Part shown: positions 25,301 through 35,329 of the stretch, one piece after another
Layout: each line of letters begins with the position of its first letter
Position numbering within the stretch: the first letter of the stretch is position 1
Position numbers and translations under genes: made by a program
Notes under the pieces: model-generated
Told to the model about the DNA's origin: nothing
The model's input: the letters and a program-made list of their open reading frames with translations, nothing else
The model's database searches: none
Source of the DNA: Bolinopsis microptera
Taxonomy: Eukaryota > Ctenophora > Tentaculata > Lobata > Bolinopsidae
Direction: 5' to 3'
Assembly: GCF_026151205.1 (NCBI RefSeq)
Contig: NC_087072.1
Location: 24,259,603-24,323,602, forward strand
DNA: 64,000 nucleotides

Positions 25301-27620
25301 TGCATTAACAAACTCCTTCATGGTTGCAGGTGAAACACAGATCAGGAGGGCAGACGTACGCTCTGAAGTCGCTGAAGAAGCAACACGTGGTGGATACCAA
25401 GCAGCAAGAGCACGTGGTGGCGGAGGCGAACATCATGAGGACTTGCAGGTTATAACAACTTTTATACTCTTATCTGTTTGCGGATATTATGAGGACTTGC
25501 AGGTTATAACAACTTTTATATTCTTATCTGTTTGCGGATATTATAGGTCAAGATAGTACTGCAGTAGGGTATCCTCATTCCTGTCATGTCCGTCTCCCGG
25601 TCATTGTCTTGTGGATAGACCTGGCGACAGAAAACCGCTTATCAAATAATTGGAAGTAACCAAATAGTTTAAACTTCAGGTCACCGTTTGTGGTACGGTT
25701 ATACAAGACGTATAAAGACTCCAGATTTGTGTATATGTTACTGGAGGTCTGTCTTGGAGGTGAACTCTGGACTAAACTTAGAGACATGTGAGATTTGTAA
25801 TATTTGTCTCCCTATCAGTGTCAGTATTTATGATTTATCCGAAGTTCGTACGAAAAAGTACCACTTACACGTCTATCGCAAATAGTTTTCCTGATCCAAA
25901 CTGACAGAAGTAAAGTTCCTAAAAGTGATTTCCAGTTTTAATTAGAAAATCTTCCAGGCAGCAGTTTGACGAGCACACGGCTAAATTCGTGGTCGGTTGT
26001 GTGGTAGAAGGACTGAACTACTTGCACTCTAAAGGAATCGTTTACCGAGATCTCAAACCGGAGAATTTACTTCTGGACGAGCGGGGATATGTCAAGATTG
26101 TCGACTTTGGGTTTTCAAAAAAGATTGGTTTCAGACAGAAAACGTGGACATTCTGTGGCACTCCAGAATATGTGTCACCTGAGATTATTCTGAACAAGGT
26201 GAGTGTAAACAAACTGTCAAGCTCAAAGCTGTATAACCAAGCTTAACCAAGCTAGTTATTATCAGTATTACACTCAATTCCTTTTGTTCTCGTTTTTATT
26301 TTTTAAACCTATAAATATTCATTTTTTCAGGGACATGATCTGTCAGCAGATTTCTGGTCTCTGGGAATTTTGATATTCGAAATACTGACTGGAAAGTAAG
26401 TATAACTGAGAAGATTCCGTAATTGTTGCAATTTGTCTAGTCTTATTTTATCCACAAAACGAGCAAATCATTGATTCGTTGTCACATAATCGCTATTATA
26501 AGTGTTGTATCGACAAAGTGAGTATCTTTTCAGTCCACCATTTTGCGGATCTGATGGGATGAAAACATACAACCTCATACTCCAAGGCATCAACATGATA
26601 TCTTTCCCCGTGACCATGAGTAAGGGTGCTGTCAACATCATCAGAAAACTCTGCAGGTAGGCGGCGTAACACACGTTATCATTATTACAATATGTTTGTA
26701 ATAGTATACTGTTCTCAGTTGAGGACACACCACCAGGAGCGATAAAAGATTAAATCTGCGGAAATTTATTATCATTTTAAGCTTTAACGAACCCGTTAGA
26801 ACCCTTTAGCAGGAACCCGTATCATATAACTCTAAACGGTGTCAAGACTCAACAAAGACCAAAATAATTATTACCTATTTAATTCGCGTTTTTGACACCA
26901 CTTGGGGGTCCAAATTTTGTGCTCTAAAATCACTAATTCTTGGCCAATTTTTTATTTTTTCATGCTGAATTGGAGGCCATTAAAGCATTTGACCCAGTCA
27001 AAAAAGTTTCAGTTGTATATCTTTTACGGTTTTTGCGGAAATTCGCTTTAAAGTTGATGCCGTGGTGTCAGTAAAATGGCACAGATAAATATATATATAT
27101 ATCGTCTCGCTTTATATATAGTAAGATTACAATATGTTTGTAATAGTATACTGTTCTCAGTTGAGGACACACCACCAGGAGCGATAAAAGATTAAATCTG
27201 CGGAAATTTATTATCATTTTAAGCTTTAACGAAGTTAAAATTGTGTTTAATGTTATTTTCAATTGCAAACAGGGAGAACCCAGCAGAAAGGTTGGGATAT
27301 CAGAAGAATGGATTCAGGGATATCAAAAAACATTTGTAAGTAAACAATTTGGTGGCCCAACATGCAAAATCATCATATTCTGATTTAACGTAGACTTTTT
27401 GAAATTACCCAAGCTCTCGCTCACTTGCTGCAACATTCTTTAATACCATCTTTCCAGGTGGTTCCAGGGATTAAACTGGGAGTCCCTTCGGTTGCAGACG
27501 ACCCAGCCCCCAATTGTACCAAACATAAAGAGTAAAGACGACCATTCCAACTTCGACCCATACCCTGACGACGACGATTATCCACCAGAGGAATTTAGTG
27601 GGTGGGATGCAGATTTTTAA
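10341..27620 (+). CDS. PRKG1: cGMP-dependent protein kinase (PKG), 18 exons, 730 aa
   Basis: Exons: 10341-10462, 14002-14186, 14349-14466, 14652-14724, 14877-14970, 15239-15352, 17838-17946, 18061-18124, 18244-18416, 24590-24724, 24930-25053, 25330-25448, 25680-25787, 25958-26198, 26331-26395, 26534-26656, 27273-27335, 27458-27620. All introns are GT-AG, phases agree, and the 2193-nt sum is a whole number of codons. The protein phosphorylates Ser/Thr when cGMP binds. Order: coiled coil (about 9-60), 13-Gly run (68-80), autoinhibitory RAQGIS (116-121), cGMP site A with FGELAIL and PRTA (219-232), site B with FGEVALL and PRTA (344-357; Thr favours cGMP), kinase with GVGGFGRV (428-435), Lys450, YRDLKPEN (542-549), DFG (562-564), activation-loop Thr577, and a C-terminus ending SGWDADF as in PRKG1. 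An in-frame stop precedes ATG 10341. The poly-Gly and Asn-run linker is unusual. Alternative upstream first exons cannot be excluded. Confidence 0.95.
11479..11567. repeat. Inverted repeat in PKG intron 1
   Basis: GAGAGACAAATTG...GGTTAA on the left is mirrored by TTAACCC...CAATTTG and a GCTCTC end on the right, around CAATTGTTTCAATTG. Arms are about 40 bp with a few mismatches. It could be a tiny MITE or a hairpin; no target-site duplication is clear. Confidence 0.6.
11917..12048. mobile_element. Small hAT-like MITE
   Basis: The left end CAATGGCGTAACGACC and the right end GGTCGTTACACCACTG are inverted repeats of the CAGTGGCGTAACG class seen four more times in this window. The 132-bp interior includes a G-run. 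The flanking octamers AACCAACA and AACTAACT are only partly alike, so the target duplication is decayed or the boundaries are off by a base or two. Confidence 0.55.
12333..13770. repeat. 27-bp minisatellite, about 53 copies (PKG intron 1)
   Basis: The unit is GGTAACGGTATCTAATATGG followed by GGGTCAT, with C/T alternation in TATCTAATA/TATTTAATA and a few variants (AGTCAT, ATGAGG, GGAAGG). Because 27 is divisible by three, frames stay open on both strands, giving [13 protein letters not shown] peptides that I regard as non-genic. It sits between PKG exons 1 and 2. Two units at about 12955 and 13225 carry a GGAAGGGTAACGG junction, showing that a larger block was duplicated. Confidence 0.95.
15402..15713 (+). 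repeat. Dispersed repeat family A, copy 1 (PKG intron 6)
   Basis: It starts CTTACTATCTATAAAGCGAG, has an AT microsatellite, GACACCACGGCATCAACTTT and a CTTTAATGGCC block, and ends near GGGTTCCTGCTAG. The same sequence occurs inverted at 26792-27125 and, interrupted by two insertions, at 57611-61060. There is no protein homology and no obvious TIRs; class unknown. Confidence 0.8.
15748..16385 (+). repeat. Dispersed repeat family B, copy 1 (PKG intron 6)
   Basis: The left end carries a GC hairpin (CCCGGCCTTCGGCCGGG) just after CTAGTGTAA. The right end has GAAATTACAAACAGACAGAC, an (ACAG)n run, and CACATTCTGGGATTATTAG. The last 220 bp match 37085-37295. The microsatellite tail and variable 5' extent are reminiscent of LINE or SINE 3' ends; no RT is present. 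Confidence 0.65.
19326..19950 (-). pseudogene. Truncated, frameshifted Merlin transposase
   Basis: From ATG 19950 the frame reads a cysteine-rich N-terminus ([17 protein letters not shown]), then [19 protein letters not shown], a helix-turn-helix-like part, then [20 protein letters not shown]. The IDEAKFG box with its Asp is the first catalytic block of IS1595/ISXO2-like DDE transposases. A one-base shift near 19469 moves the rest ([19 protein letters not shown]) into another frame, which stops at 19326-19328. The later catalytic blocks are missing, replaced by satellite, so it cannot be active as it stands. Confidence 0.85.
20110..23935. repeat. 13-bp satellite, roughly 290 copies
   Basis: The main unit is CTTCCCACCTAAA. 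Variant CTGCTCACCTAAA often comes as a pair, and CTTCCCACTTAAG occurs in recurring positions, so units form larger repeating blocks rather than a random mix. The last units before the right TIR are nearly all the TTAAG variant, and the same 13-mer, inverted, sits beside the left TIR (19249-19320). It is therefore a subterminal repeat of the transposon that expanded on one side. Confidence 0.95.
25437..25544 (+). repeat. 54-bp tandem duplication across the exon 12 splice donor
   Basis: Two head-to-tail copies (25437-25490 and 25491-25544), with one mismatch, both start GAGGACTTGCAGGTTATAAC. The first 12 nt are the end of PKG exon 12 and the rest is intron. The true donor is at 25449. A second identical donor lies 54 nt downstream. 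Its use would read AGG TTA TAA, an immediate stop. Confidence 0.9.
26684..27233 (-). repeat. Family A copy 2 flanked by identical 108-bp direct repeats (PKG intron 16)
   Basis: 26684-26791 and 27126-27233 are identical 108-bp direct repeats, starting ATTACAATATGTTTGTAATA and ending AAGCTTTAACGAA. Between them lies a 334-bp family A copy in inverted orientation relative to 15402-15713. Either the insertion made an exceptionally long target duplication, or a tandem duplication was later split by the insertion. Neighbouring exons 16 and 17 are intact. Confidence 0.9.
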
Positions 27621-27678
27621 GGCACCACACTATAACTCACAACTGATCAGAATATAAAGTGAGCTCTGCGAGTCAAGA

Positions 27679-27684
27679 AATAAA
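27679..27684 (+). terminator. Candidate poly(A) signal of PKG
   Basis: AATAAA 59 nt after the PKG stop codon, in an AT-rich 3' flank. Confidence 0.6.
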
Positions 27685-27699
27685 GAAATTATGATATCA

Positions 27700-29040
27700 G
27701 GCTCGCGATAAACGTCTTTTTCCCGATACTGTGTATTACGGTGGATATAGCTTGTGTCGAATCAAATATTTCAGCAAGTTTTTGGAAGTAGTAAGAGTAC
27801 TGATTATAATTTGGAGTAGGTTGGAGTCGTTTTATTAGTGGTCGATATAAGATTACGTATTTGTTTACTTTGATTGATTCTAATTTAAACTTAATAAATG
27901 ATATAAATTCATATATTTTTCCTCGTACAAGAATCTATAGTCATAGATGAGGGACAACTTACATTTTAGAGTTTTTTGTTGTTGTACTCTTCATGAGGGA
28001 TTGCAATGTCAATTTTTACCCTTGTGTTCATGAAACCTTCATCTGAGACAGCAAGTTAGGTAGAATAAAAATAAAATAGCATAAAAATTTTCCTCCTTCC
28101 TTTGTGATATTTCATTTAATTTGAGATGGACGTTATTGAATTTGATTGATTATTGATCCGTTATGAACTATTGTTTTTAATCATCTTAATAACTGAACAC
28201 ACGAAATCTTACTGTCTTCTTCCTGAGTTCTTTGCGATTAAATTTATACTGTAGCACTGAAAGAAAAGGCATCAATAAAGGCACTACAATAAACGCGGAC
28301 CTGCTACAGTAAACAGATCATAAATGGACATTTCAATATTTGGCATCTACGAACAAACAGAAATACTCTGCACCACAATAATTACTACAAGTTACCAGAA
28401 TTGATGCATCAAAAATGTGAAAATAGTAAACAATTTGTTATCGCTTGTATAATTTTAAAGTAGTAAGTCAACTACAGATGGAATATGACACGATTGAGGT
28501 GCTGGAATTTTGATTTCGGTCGGAGGAAGCCCACTGCAGAATGCACAGCAGATCGGGAGAGACTCGAGGATCGAGGGACAATAGTCTTACATATGTTCTG
28601 GAATTGCCGTTCACACACTACACAGTACACATTCTCGACAATTTCCAGTCGCATGCTATTGCTACACACTACACATTCTTAAATGATAATATCAAGTGTC
28701 TAAACGTACTCCATGCTATGTGATGGTTCATGCTACCCTGATTATTATGATCGCCTAACATTTTTCTTTTGGTTTTCTGAAGTCAGTACCTCAAGTCAGT
28801 ACAATTACATACTCCTCGATGTTTGTACGATTTTGTAGTTGAGGCTATTGTAATGCGATCTCGGAAGGTATGCCTCCCCTTTGCAGTGCGAGCTAGGAAG
28901 CGGGAGCTCTGCCTTTACAGGTACGTATCGAGGATGACTCGGACCGAACATTTTATAAGTCACCATTTTTCAAAGTTTTTCTAAAAACTATTTTTGTTCA
29001 CGATTCATTTATTTATGAATCGTGTATCGAGTATTAATTC
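27700..29040. other. Intergenic DNA, no supported gene
   Basis: AT-rich, with short frames lacking recognisable features. About 75 bp near 28725-28800 (starting TTCATGCTACCCTGATTATT) recur in diverged form at 29255-29330, flanking the long hairpin. Confidence 0.5.
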
Positions 29041-29260
29041 ATGTTGATTCACGATGTCAATCCTTCGCAGCTCGGTGAGGCACAGTGGTGCATCTCGCCG
29101 ATCTACCGAAGTGGTTGCGAGAAGAATTATTTTATACTACTGGGTCGCGCTGCGCATCAAATAATTCTTCTCGCAACCACTTCGGTAGATCGGCGAGATG
29201 CACCACTGTGCCTCACCGAGCTGCAAAGGATTGACATCGTGATATGTATGAATCAACATG
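29041..29260. repeat. Long near-perfect hairpin (about 91-bp arms, 28-nt loop)
   Basis: Left arm 29041-29131 and right arm 29160-29260 are reverse complements, apart from one substitution and a 9-10-bp extra patch in the right arm. The loop contains GGGTCGCGCTGCGCATC. The left arm holds AGGCACAGTGG (29078-29088), close to a tRNA A-box, and GGTTGCGAGAA 35 bp later, a weak B-box. It could be a tRNA-derived element in foldback form or a small MITE. No target-site duplication was found. Confidence 0.8.
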
Positions 29261-29269
29261 CTACCCTGA

Positions 29270-30950
29270 TCATTATTAGCCGAAAATTTTTTTTTCGATT
29301 TTCGAAGTCCGTGCCTACATTCGGAAGGCTGTGGACGTGATTGGTTCCATATACTTGCGCGAATTTTCGCGGAGAACTTTAAAAATCGCGAACTGTCGCG
29401 AGGATCTGAGAAAGTCACGATTTGTCGCGGTAAACGTGAAAAATCGCGATTTGTCGCGGAGAATGGAGAAAATCGCGATTCCGCACGTGCCACAATTTCC
29501 TTTTGTCCTTGGCGTGTTTACATGACATTATTTACGTCATATTTCATTGTCATGTTAATCCTTTGCAGCTTTTGTTATATGTTGCCTCCGGTAGCTTTGC
29601 TTACGATCCCGAAAAGTAGTAATGAGAAATACAATTGTTTATGCCTTTTTTCATGGCCTTTTAATGCCAATGATAAAACTTGTGACATGTCATGGATTCA
29701 CAAAAGATGAAGTTTATTTTAAGGGGGGGGGGGTTCACCCTCATTTTTTTGTAAAACTTGGTTTCGAGATAGCAGTTGACCAACAAACTAGGACCGGTGA
29801 CCAAACTTTAGAGGGGGTCCCCGACCCCAACCGCCAAACGGTGCCCGCGGGGCAGCCACGCCCATATTTGGTCCAAATTAGGCCCAATTTAGCCAAATAC
29901 CCTGAACATGCCCAAAACCCAGATTTTAGGTCTTCTACTTGTAGCTAGTGGTCCCTTGAACTCGTATATGAATTTTCATCAAGATTGAACAACAAATGAC
30001 TGAGTTATGAGCCAAAAACCATATGCCCATATTTGGGCATACGCACCAAATTTGGTCGATTTTGGCCCATAAATTAGTCAAATATTAATATTTTTGAATG
30101 AAACTAACTTTACATGGAAGGTAAGCCTATACTACACATTCTCTACGAATATCAGCTCAGTATCTATCTAACTGTGGATTCTGTGTCCAATTAATCGCAA
30201 AAAATGAACAAAATCGCCCATACCATACCATATCTCAGTTTGCGATATTTGCGAAACTGATTTCGTTCAAAACAATAGAACTCAATAGGGTTTTAATTTG
30301 GTTGACGATGTCAACCCATCGAGATCGTTGCTCTGCGAAGCAGAGCAACGATCGACGATGCGAAGCAAGATCGACGATGCGAAGCAAGATCGACGATGCG
30401 AAGCAAGATCGACGATGCGAAGCAAGAATGCTAGTTCGCGCGGCGCGTCGAAGCGGCGAAGTCCTCCAAGGTTTTAATATTTTTAAATGAAATTTTCAGA
30501 ATCAACGTAGAATTGCATTTCGACCTGAAGTTTTGGGACAAAATTTTGAGTTAGGCCTTTAAAAAAATTTGCCGGGCATTTTTCAGTATTTGGCCGCCAA
30601 TTTTTTTAAAGGCCTAACTCTACTGTCTGGAGACTGGTCGGTTCAGAGTGGTTATCAAGTAAGCTTTGCTTAAAAACTAGGGGGTGCACGATAAAAATAA
30701 ACTTGCTCGGATTTTCTGTAAATTTTTGTACCATTGTTTTCTAAAGACTGTGAGAATTTTCACAGTGCCAAATTTGTCATACCTTTTTGGAATAATCAGT
30801 GAGTTTCGCCTATGTGCCATATTTGATGGTGCGCGGCTTTAGCAAGCAAAATTTCGTTGATTTTTGTCGTATTATTCTGTCATATCTCGACGAGCAGAAG
30901 TTCGAGCTGTTAAATCACCTTCATAACAGTAAGAGCTCATTCCCCGAACT
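29270..30950. other. Intergenic, with short repeats and a small hairpin
   Basis: 29340-29490 repeats AAAATCGCGATTTGTCGCGG-like words. 30323-30353 is a perfect 14-bp stem with a GAA loop (GATCGTTGCTCTGC and its complement). It runs into four copies of a 19-bp unit, GATCGACGATGCGAAGCAA (30351-30428). No gene is recognised. Confidence 0.6.
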
Positions 30951-30954
30951 ACCC

Positions 30955-31774
30955 TTCTTTGCCGAAACACTGCGTTACAAAGTATCCAGTCAGGACATAC
31001 TTTATCCTGTCGAAAACGTCCGAGATCTTGGAGTTATGGTTTCAAGTGATCTTAGCTGGTCGACACACATCGGCAACATGGTACCCAAAGCAAGGAGCAC
31101 GCTATCTTGGGTATTCAGTGAGTCAGTGTGTTCAAAACTCGCGACAAGACCGTAATGTCTACTCTCTACAAGTCACTAGTAAGAAGCTTACTAGAGTATT
31201 GCTGCCCACTCTGGAGTCTGGAGCCCTACCAAGGTGACTGAAATACAGCTGATAGAGGGGGTGCAAAGAACTTTCACCAGTCGTATTGGCGGTCTTCAAC
31301 ATCTCAACTATTGGGAAAGACTCGTACAGCTTAAATTGATGTCTCTACAGCGCAGACGGGAGAGGTATATCATCCTGATGATGTGGAAGATTCTCCATAA
31401 TGTGGTACCAAACTGTTGTGATGTCAAGTTCAAGGTGACCCCAAGACACAGGGATGTAGCTGTCATACCCTTGATCATTGTCAAAGTCAAGTTCCTTACG
31501 CAACCAGTCACTGTACGACAGGTCTTTTACAGTTCAAGGACCGAAGCTGTGGAACAAAGTGCCTCACACAGTAAAGGCTGATTCATCCTTTGACATGTTT
31601 AAATGTAGTTTGTCGAACTTTCTTGCTTTGATACCGGACAACCCTCCGGTCGCCGGCTACAGCTGCAGTTGGTCAAACTCACTGGTCGATTACTCGCCAT
31701 CAAAGCATCAAGGTGGTCAGATATCTGATGACCCTTCCGGCTCCACGGATGAACTCAACGAAGTAACGAAGTAA
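30955..31774 (+). pseudogene. LINE reverse transcriptase 3' fragment (CR1/jockey-like)
   Basis: Across three frames one reads VRDLGVMVSSDLSWSTHI, then TLYKSLVRSLLEYCCPLW, then IEGVQRTFTSRIGGLQHLNY with WERLVQLKLMSLQRRRER, and finally QGPKLWNKVPHTVK. These are the thumb and C-terminal blocks of non-LTR retrotransposon polymerases. At least two frameshifts break it, and the palm and endonuclease are absent, as expected of a 5'-truncated insertion. The last frame ends at 31774. Confidence 0.8.
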
Positions 31775-32189
31775 GTATCTTCGATTCCTGAATATGAATC
31801 ATGCTGAAAATTTGTCAGAACCTTCTTATCATACTTAACTACCGAACCTAATTTAGTTTGGAGAGATTGGCCTTGATTAAGAGGTCTAAAAATGATAAAA
31901 TAGGTATAAATTCGTTGATAACTCAAATTCTGACCATCAAAATTGCTCAAACTAATTTAGATTTAGTAGAACATAAGTGTTTACGTAAGCTGACCAAATT
32001 TCAACAAAATTGTTATATGGGAAGTAGTTTGAACGTTCATGTGACTTCGTCATATCATTTAAATATTTGGCCGTTCTCACGTTAGATGAACAATGACACT
32101 ATTCAGTTAGACAAATATCTGGTGGGTAAACCATTGGCATTATCAATTATCAAGTAACCATTAAATTTTGTAAAGGAGTAAATAATCAG

Positions 32190-32773
32190 GTGACGGGGAA
32201 CACCATCTTTAACTTGTTGAGAATGGCGGAGATGGAAACAAATAATAATGAGCGACCTTTCGAGCCTCCAAGTATCAGGAAAACCGAGATCCTCAACAAT
32301 CCGTTTGATGATATAGTTACTAGAGATATTAAGCATAAAACTGTGAGTTTCTGCGTAACTTAAAATGTGACAAACTTTTTACCTTTATTGAACTAATACA
32401 ATGTTGCAAAAGATGGAACCAAACTTAGTTCAGAACAAGAAAAAGTTTATAACGGCGAACTGGCACCCTATAATGTCCATTACCTGCTACTAATCAAAAT
32501 TTTTGTAAGATTGACCCATCAGTTCTAATCTTAGTGATTAGTCACATATTCGCCACAGTAAGATCAATCGCCTAACATAGACTTTACAGCTAGCCAATAC
32601 ACTGGATATTTTTCTGCAAAATAAGTTTATACGGCAATCAAATGCAGGGCGAAGAGAAGAAGAAAGCAAAGAAGAAGAAAAGTTAGATGAAGGCTACAAA
32701 GAATTTCAAACTTTTGTCGTTCGGAGAAGAAGTGCAAGCTGAGGAAGACGAAAAAGAAGTCCAACGGCAACAG
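32190..32773 (+). pseudogene. CWC27: CWC27-like spliceosomal cyclophilin fragment (two exons, one nonsense codon)
   Basis: Exon 32190-32342 (51 codons) reads VTGNTIFNLLRMAEME and later ILNNPFDDIVTRDIK, matching the end of the PPIase domain and the NPFDDI linker of CWC27. Exon 32648-32773 reads KKKAKKKKS, stop, then MKATKNFKLLSFGEE, matching the TKNFSLLSFGEE region. Splice sites are good (AG 32188-32189, GT 32343, AG 32646-32647, GT 32774) and the phase is 0 throughout, but TAG at 32684-32686 breaks the frame. The N-terminal catalytic exons are not found upstream and no further exon is seen downstream. Retained introns exclude a retrocopy; this is a duplicated genomic fragment, or less likely a sequence error in a gene with distant exons. 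Confidence 0.75.
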
Positions 32774-33110
32774 GTAAATATGTATTTCAAAAGATGATAT
32801 TATTTTATTTTATAAAATAATTCGTGAAGTTCTAAGAAACACATAAGTTTTATACAAGTGAAACAAGCTCATTGGGCTTTTTGATATCAGAAAAATGATA
32901 TCGAATTAATGAATGCTGTTGTAAAAAGGAACAACCGCATTATAAAGTAATGTTTTTTTTGGATTTTGGTTTTTTTTTGGTTTTTTCTTTGTTTTTGCCT
33001 CTTTTAACATTTTTTTGGTTTTTTTTCTGGTTTATGAATAATAACAAAGAATGATTAATGCATCCTATCCCATGACTGTGGTTTCTGCAATTGCTGCTGC
33101 AGAGTGTTTG

Positions 33111-33429
33111 TCAGAGCGCGAGCGTATGTCAGAGCGTATGTCAGAGCGTATGGCAGACCGTGTGTCCGAACGTGTGTCCGAGCGTATTTCAGAGCGTATG
33201 TCAGAGCGTGTGTCGGAGCGTATTTCAGAGCGTATGTCAGAGCGTGTGTCGGAGCGTATGTCAGAGCGTATGTCAGACTGTGTGTCCGAGCGTGTGCCCG
33301 AGCGTGTGTCCGAGCGTGTGTCCGAGCGTATTTCAGAGCGTGTGTCAGAGCGTGTGTCAGAGCGTATGTCAGAGCGTGTGTCAGGGCGTATGTCATAGCG
33401 TATGTCAGAGCGTGTGTTGAAGCGTATGT
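33111..33429. repeat. 12-bp minisatellite
   Basis: About 26 units of AGAGCGTATGTC with variants CCGAGCGTGTGT and TATTTC. All three + frames and the - strand stay open because 12 is a multiple of three; none looks like a protein. Preceded by a T-rich tract (32945-33035). Confidence 0.9.
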
Positions 33430-33703
33430 CGGTAGACTTTTCAAACAGTAAGGCAATTATCCTGATCCCCCTGATTCTGCAGAGATAAAATGAGATTAAA
33501 TTAGGCTAAGATCCCCCTGATTCTGCAATAAGATCAGTGTTGCTTAAATTGATTTTTATAGATTGCAATTACATATTTTCAGATCAGTTGATTAGCTTTC
33601 AAGGAAAACCTATTAATGCTTGTATCACAAATGCGAAGGTGCTACAAGATTCAACAAACTTAATTCGGGTACCAAATGACTTATGAAAAGTTCATTTGTT
33701 TAA

Positions 33704-34658
33704 CTATCCATTTACCTGTTCACGAGATCTCGTTACAAGCTGTTTCGGGAACTGGCCAGCTCCACGAGATGTATTGTCTCTGATTAGCAGATTATTTTCT
33801 GAGATCGATTTACGATTTCTCTGTAACTTGTCTGTTGGGTTACTTGGATCAAATGTCACTGTCCCTGCTCCATTTGGGTAGGTGTATAGTTCGCTTTCTG
33901 ATTCATTTGATGTTACATATTCAGAGACACTTTGATCCCCTTTGTCGGTTTTCTTCTCAACTTCATTGTTTCCACAGGAGTTTATTCCATCCTCCCCTTT
34001 TGGAGGCCCTTCTTTTTTGACGACTTCTCTACCCGCCGTTATGAATTTCTTCACCCGTATGGAATCTTCACTCTCGGAGATGAAAACGAGTTCATCTGGG
34101 AAGATACTCGAAGACACGTATTTGTGTTTGCGGGCACCCAAACCTACCTAAAAGAAATTACTGTTTTACAATTTATATTAAGCATGTAACAACTAACAAT
34201 ATTTAAGCTCCAAATAGTGTTCATGAAGAGATTAAATTGCATCAAAAAAGTGATGAAACCTTGAATCAATTTGAAGTATTGTGAAATAAAATTGAAAACG
34301 AAGTTGGATCATTCTAAAATTTTACCTTTGAACGCGCTGATCTATCCCTTTCCGTTCTCGTCTTCCATATTTTTGACCTGCTAGTGCTGTCGAGAGTCCT
34401 TGAAGCAGGAAACCTTGGGTCTAGCAATCCCTGTTGTAAGGGGCCTTGTTGTGGTGGCTTTTGTTCAGGAACTTGTAGTCCCACTTCCAAGTCAATTTCG
34501 TTGAAGACCTTCGAAATTTTGTTCACTGTACGAATGTGAAGTCCGATGACGAGGAATCCTAGAGCCAATACCAATACTCCAAGAAGAATCACAGCTGCAG
34601 ATAACTGATTGATCTCATTTCCTGTGAGCACTGATGCACTTGTATTTAAGTTGACCAT
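33704..34658 (-). CDS. Single-pass membrane protein, 258 aa, function unknown
   Basis: Two exons: 34658-34326 (111 codons) and 34147-33704 (147 codons plus stop), joined in phase 0 with donor AAG|GTAAAA and acceptor TTCTTTTAG. After a short polar N-terminus (NLNTSASVLTG, with N-glycosylation sequons) comes one strongly hydrophobic segment at about 20-41 (AVILLGVLVLALGFLVIGL). A cytoplasmic-looking tail of about 215 aa is rich in Lys, Arg, Glu and Ser and low in predicted order (PEQKPPQQGPLQQG; GPPKGED). There is no cleavable signal peptide, so a type III orientation is likely. I do not recognise the family. An X-box-like word lies about 90 bp upstream (34743-34756), hinting at ciliary expression, but this is weak. 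Confidence 0.7.
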
Positions 34659-34689
34659 TGTTTTTTATGAGTTTAAGAGCAATTGGAAG

Positions 34690-34810
34690 TGAAAGATAAA
34701 TAAATGAGCGTGCACGCGTACCGCGCATACATTGCAGCCAACATCTCCATGGTAACCGCGGCGTCCACGTGCACACGCCAAATATGAAACACTGCCCATC
34801 GCGCGACTTG
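34690..34810 (-). promoter_or_regulatory. Candidate promoter with X-box-like site
   Basis: A locally GC-rich patch (CGTGCACGCGTACCGCGC, GCGGCGTCCACGTGC) directly upstream of the membrane protein gene. On the - strand it reads GTTACCATGGAGAT (34756-34743), whose first half matches the RFX X-box. Confidence 0.4.
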
Positions 34811-35106
34811 GTCTAGAGTCGGAAGGTTCATAGCAATAAAATATTGTCAGAAATTTGCTATTTCCAGCTTATCTGTTATTCCTAAGGTCAAATAGCTGCC
34901 AAAAATGTGGACTCCAGGATATATATGCTGTAGAAAAGAGTTTGAGTCAATTATTATTACGAGCGTCAAATTGGTTTGCTGGTCAACCAATTAAAAGCAG
35001 AGATTTAACCTAAATTACTCAGAATTTCAAGACACAATAAATATGCGATACCATCGGGAGTTGAAATGATTTTCAAGTTCAACAGTCTATCCTTGCACCC
35101 AAAATT

Positions 35107-35324
35107 TCACAATGACACACGCACTTAAGTGCAAGAGAGGGGGGCTTTGTTCACATGAGACACGATAACATCAGAGACTTCATTGCAGGACTACTCAAAA
35201 TCGTGCAACATGGCGTTCAAACTGAGCTACCTCTTCGGAAAATAATAGAGGCTCAAATTCAATCTGTTGAATTCAGAAACACAGCCGATGTAGCGAGATT
35301 GGACATCAGGCGAAAGGCTAAATA
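35107..35324 (+). pseudogene. Retroelement-associated coding fragment
   Basis: Over one frameshift it reads ALKCKRGG, then GGFVHMRHDNIRDFIAGLL and later NTADVARLDI before a stop. A C-K-G-G-F-RHN-x-RD ... ARLDI pattern is common in proteins encoded beside reverse transcriptases in marine invertebrate genomes. Only this short piece survives. Family assignment is from memory of the pattern and is tentative. Confidence 0.45.
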
Positions 35325-35329
35325 AGTAA

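Noticed and set aside
33051..33456. Open frames in several phases with SERVSERM-like repeats
   Set aside because: A 12-bp tandem repeat keeps all frames open; not a gene.
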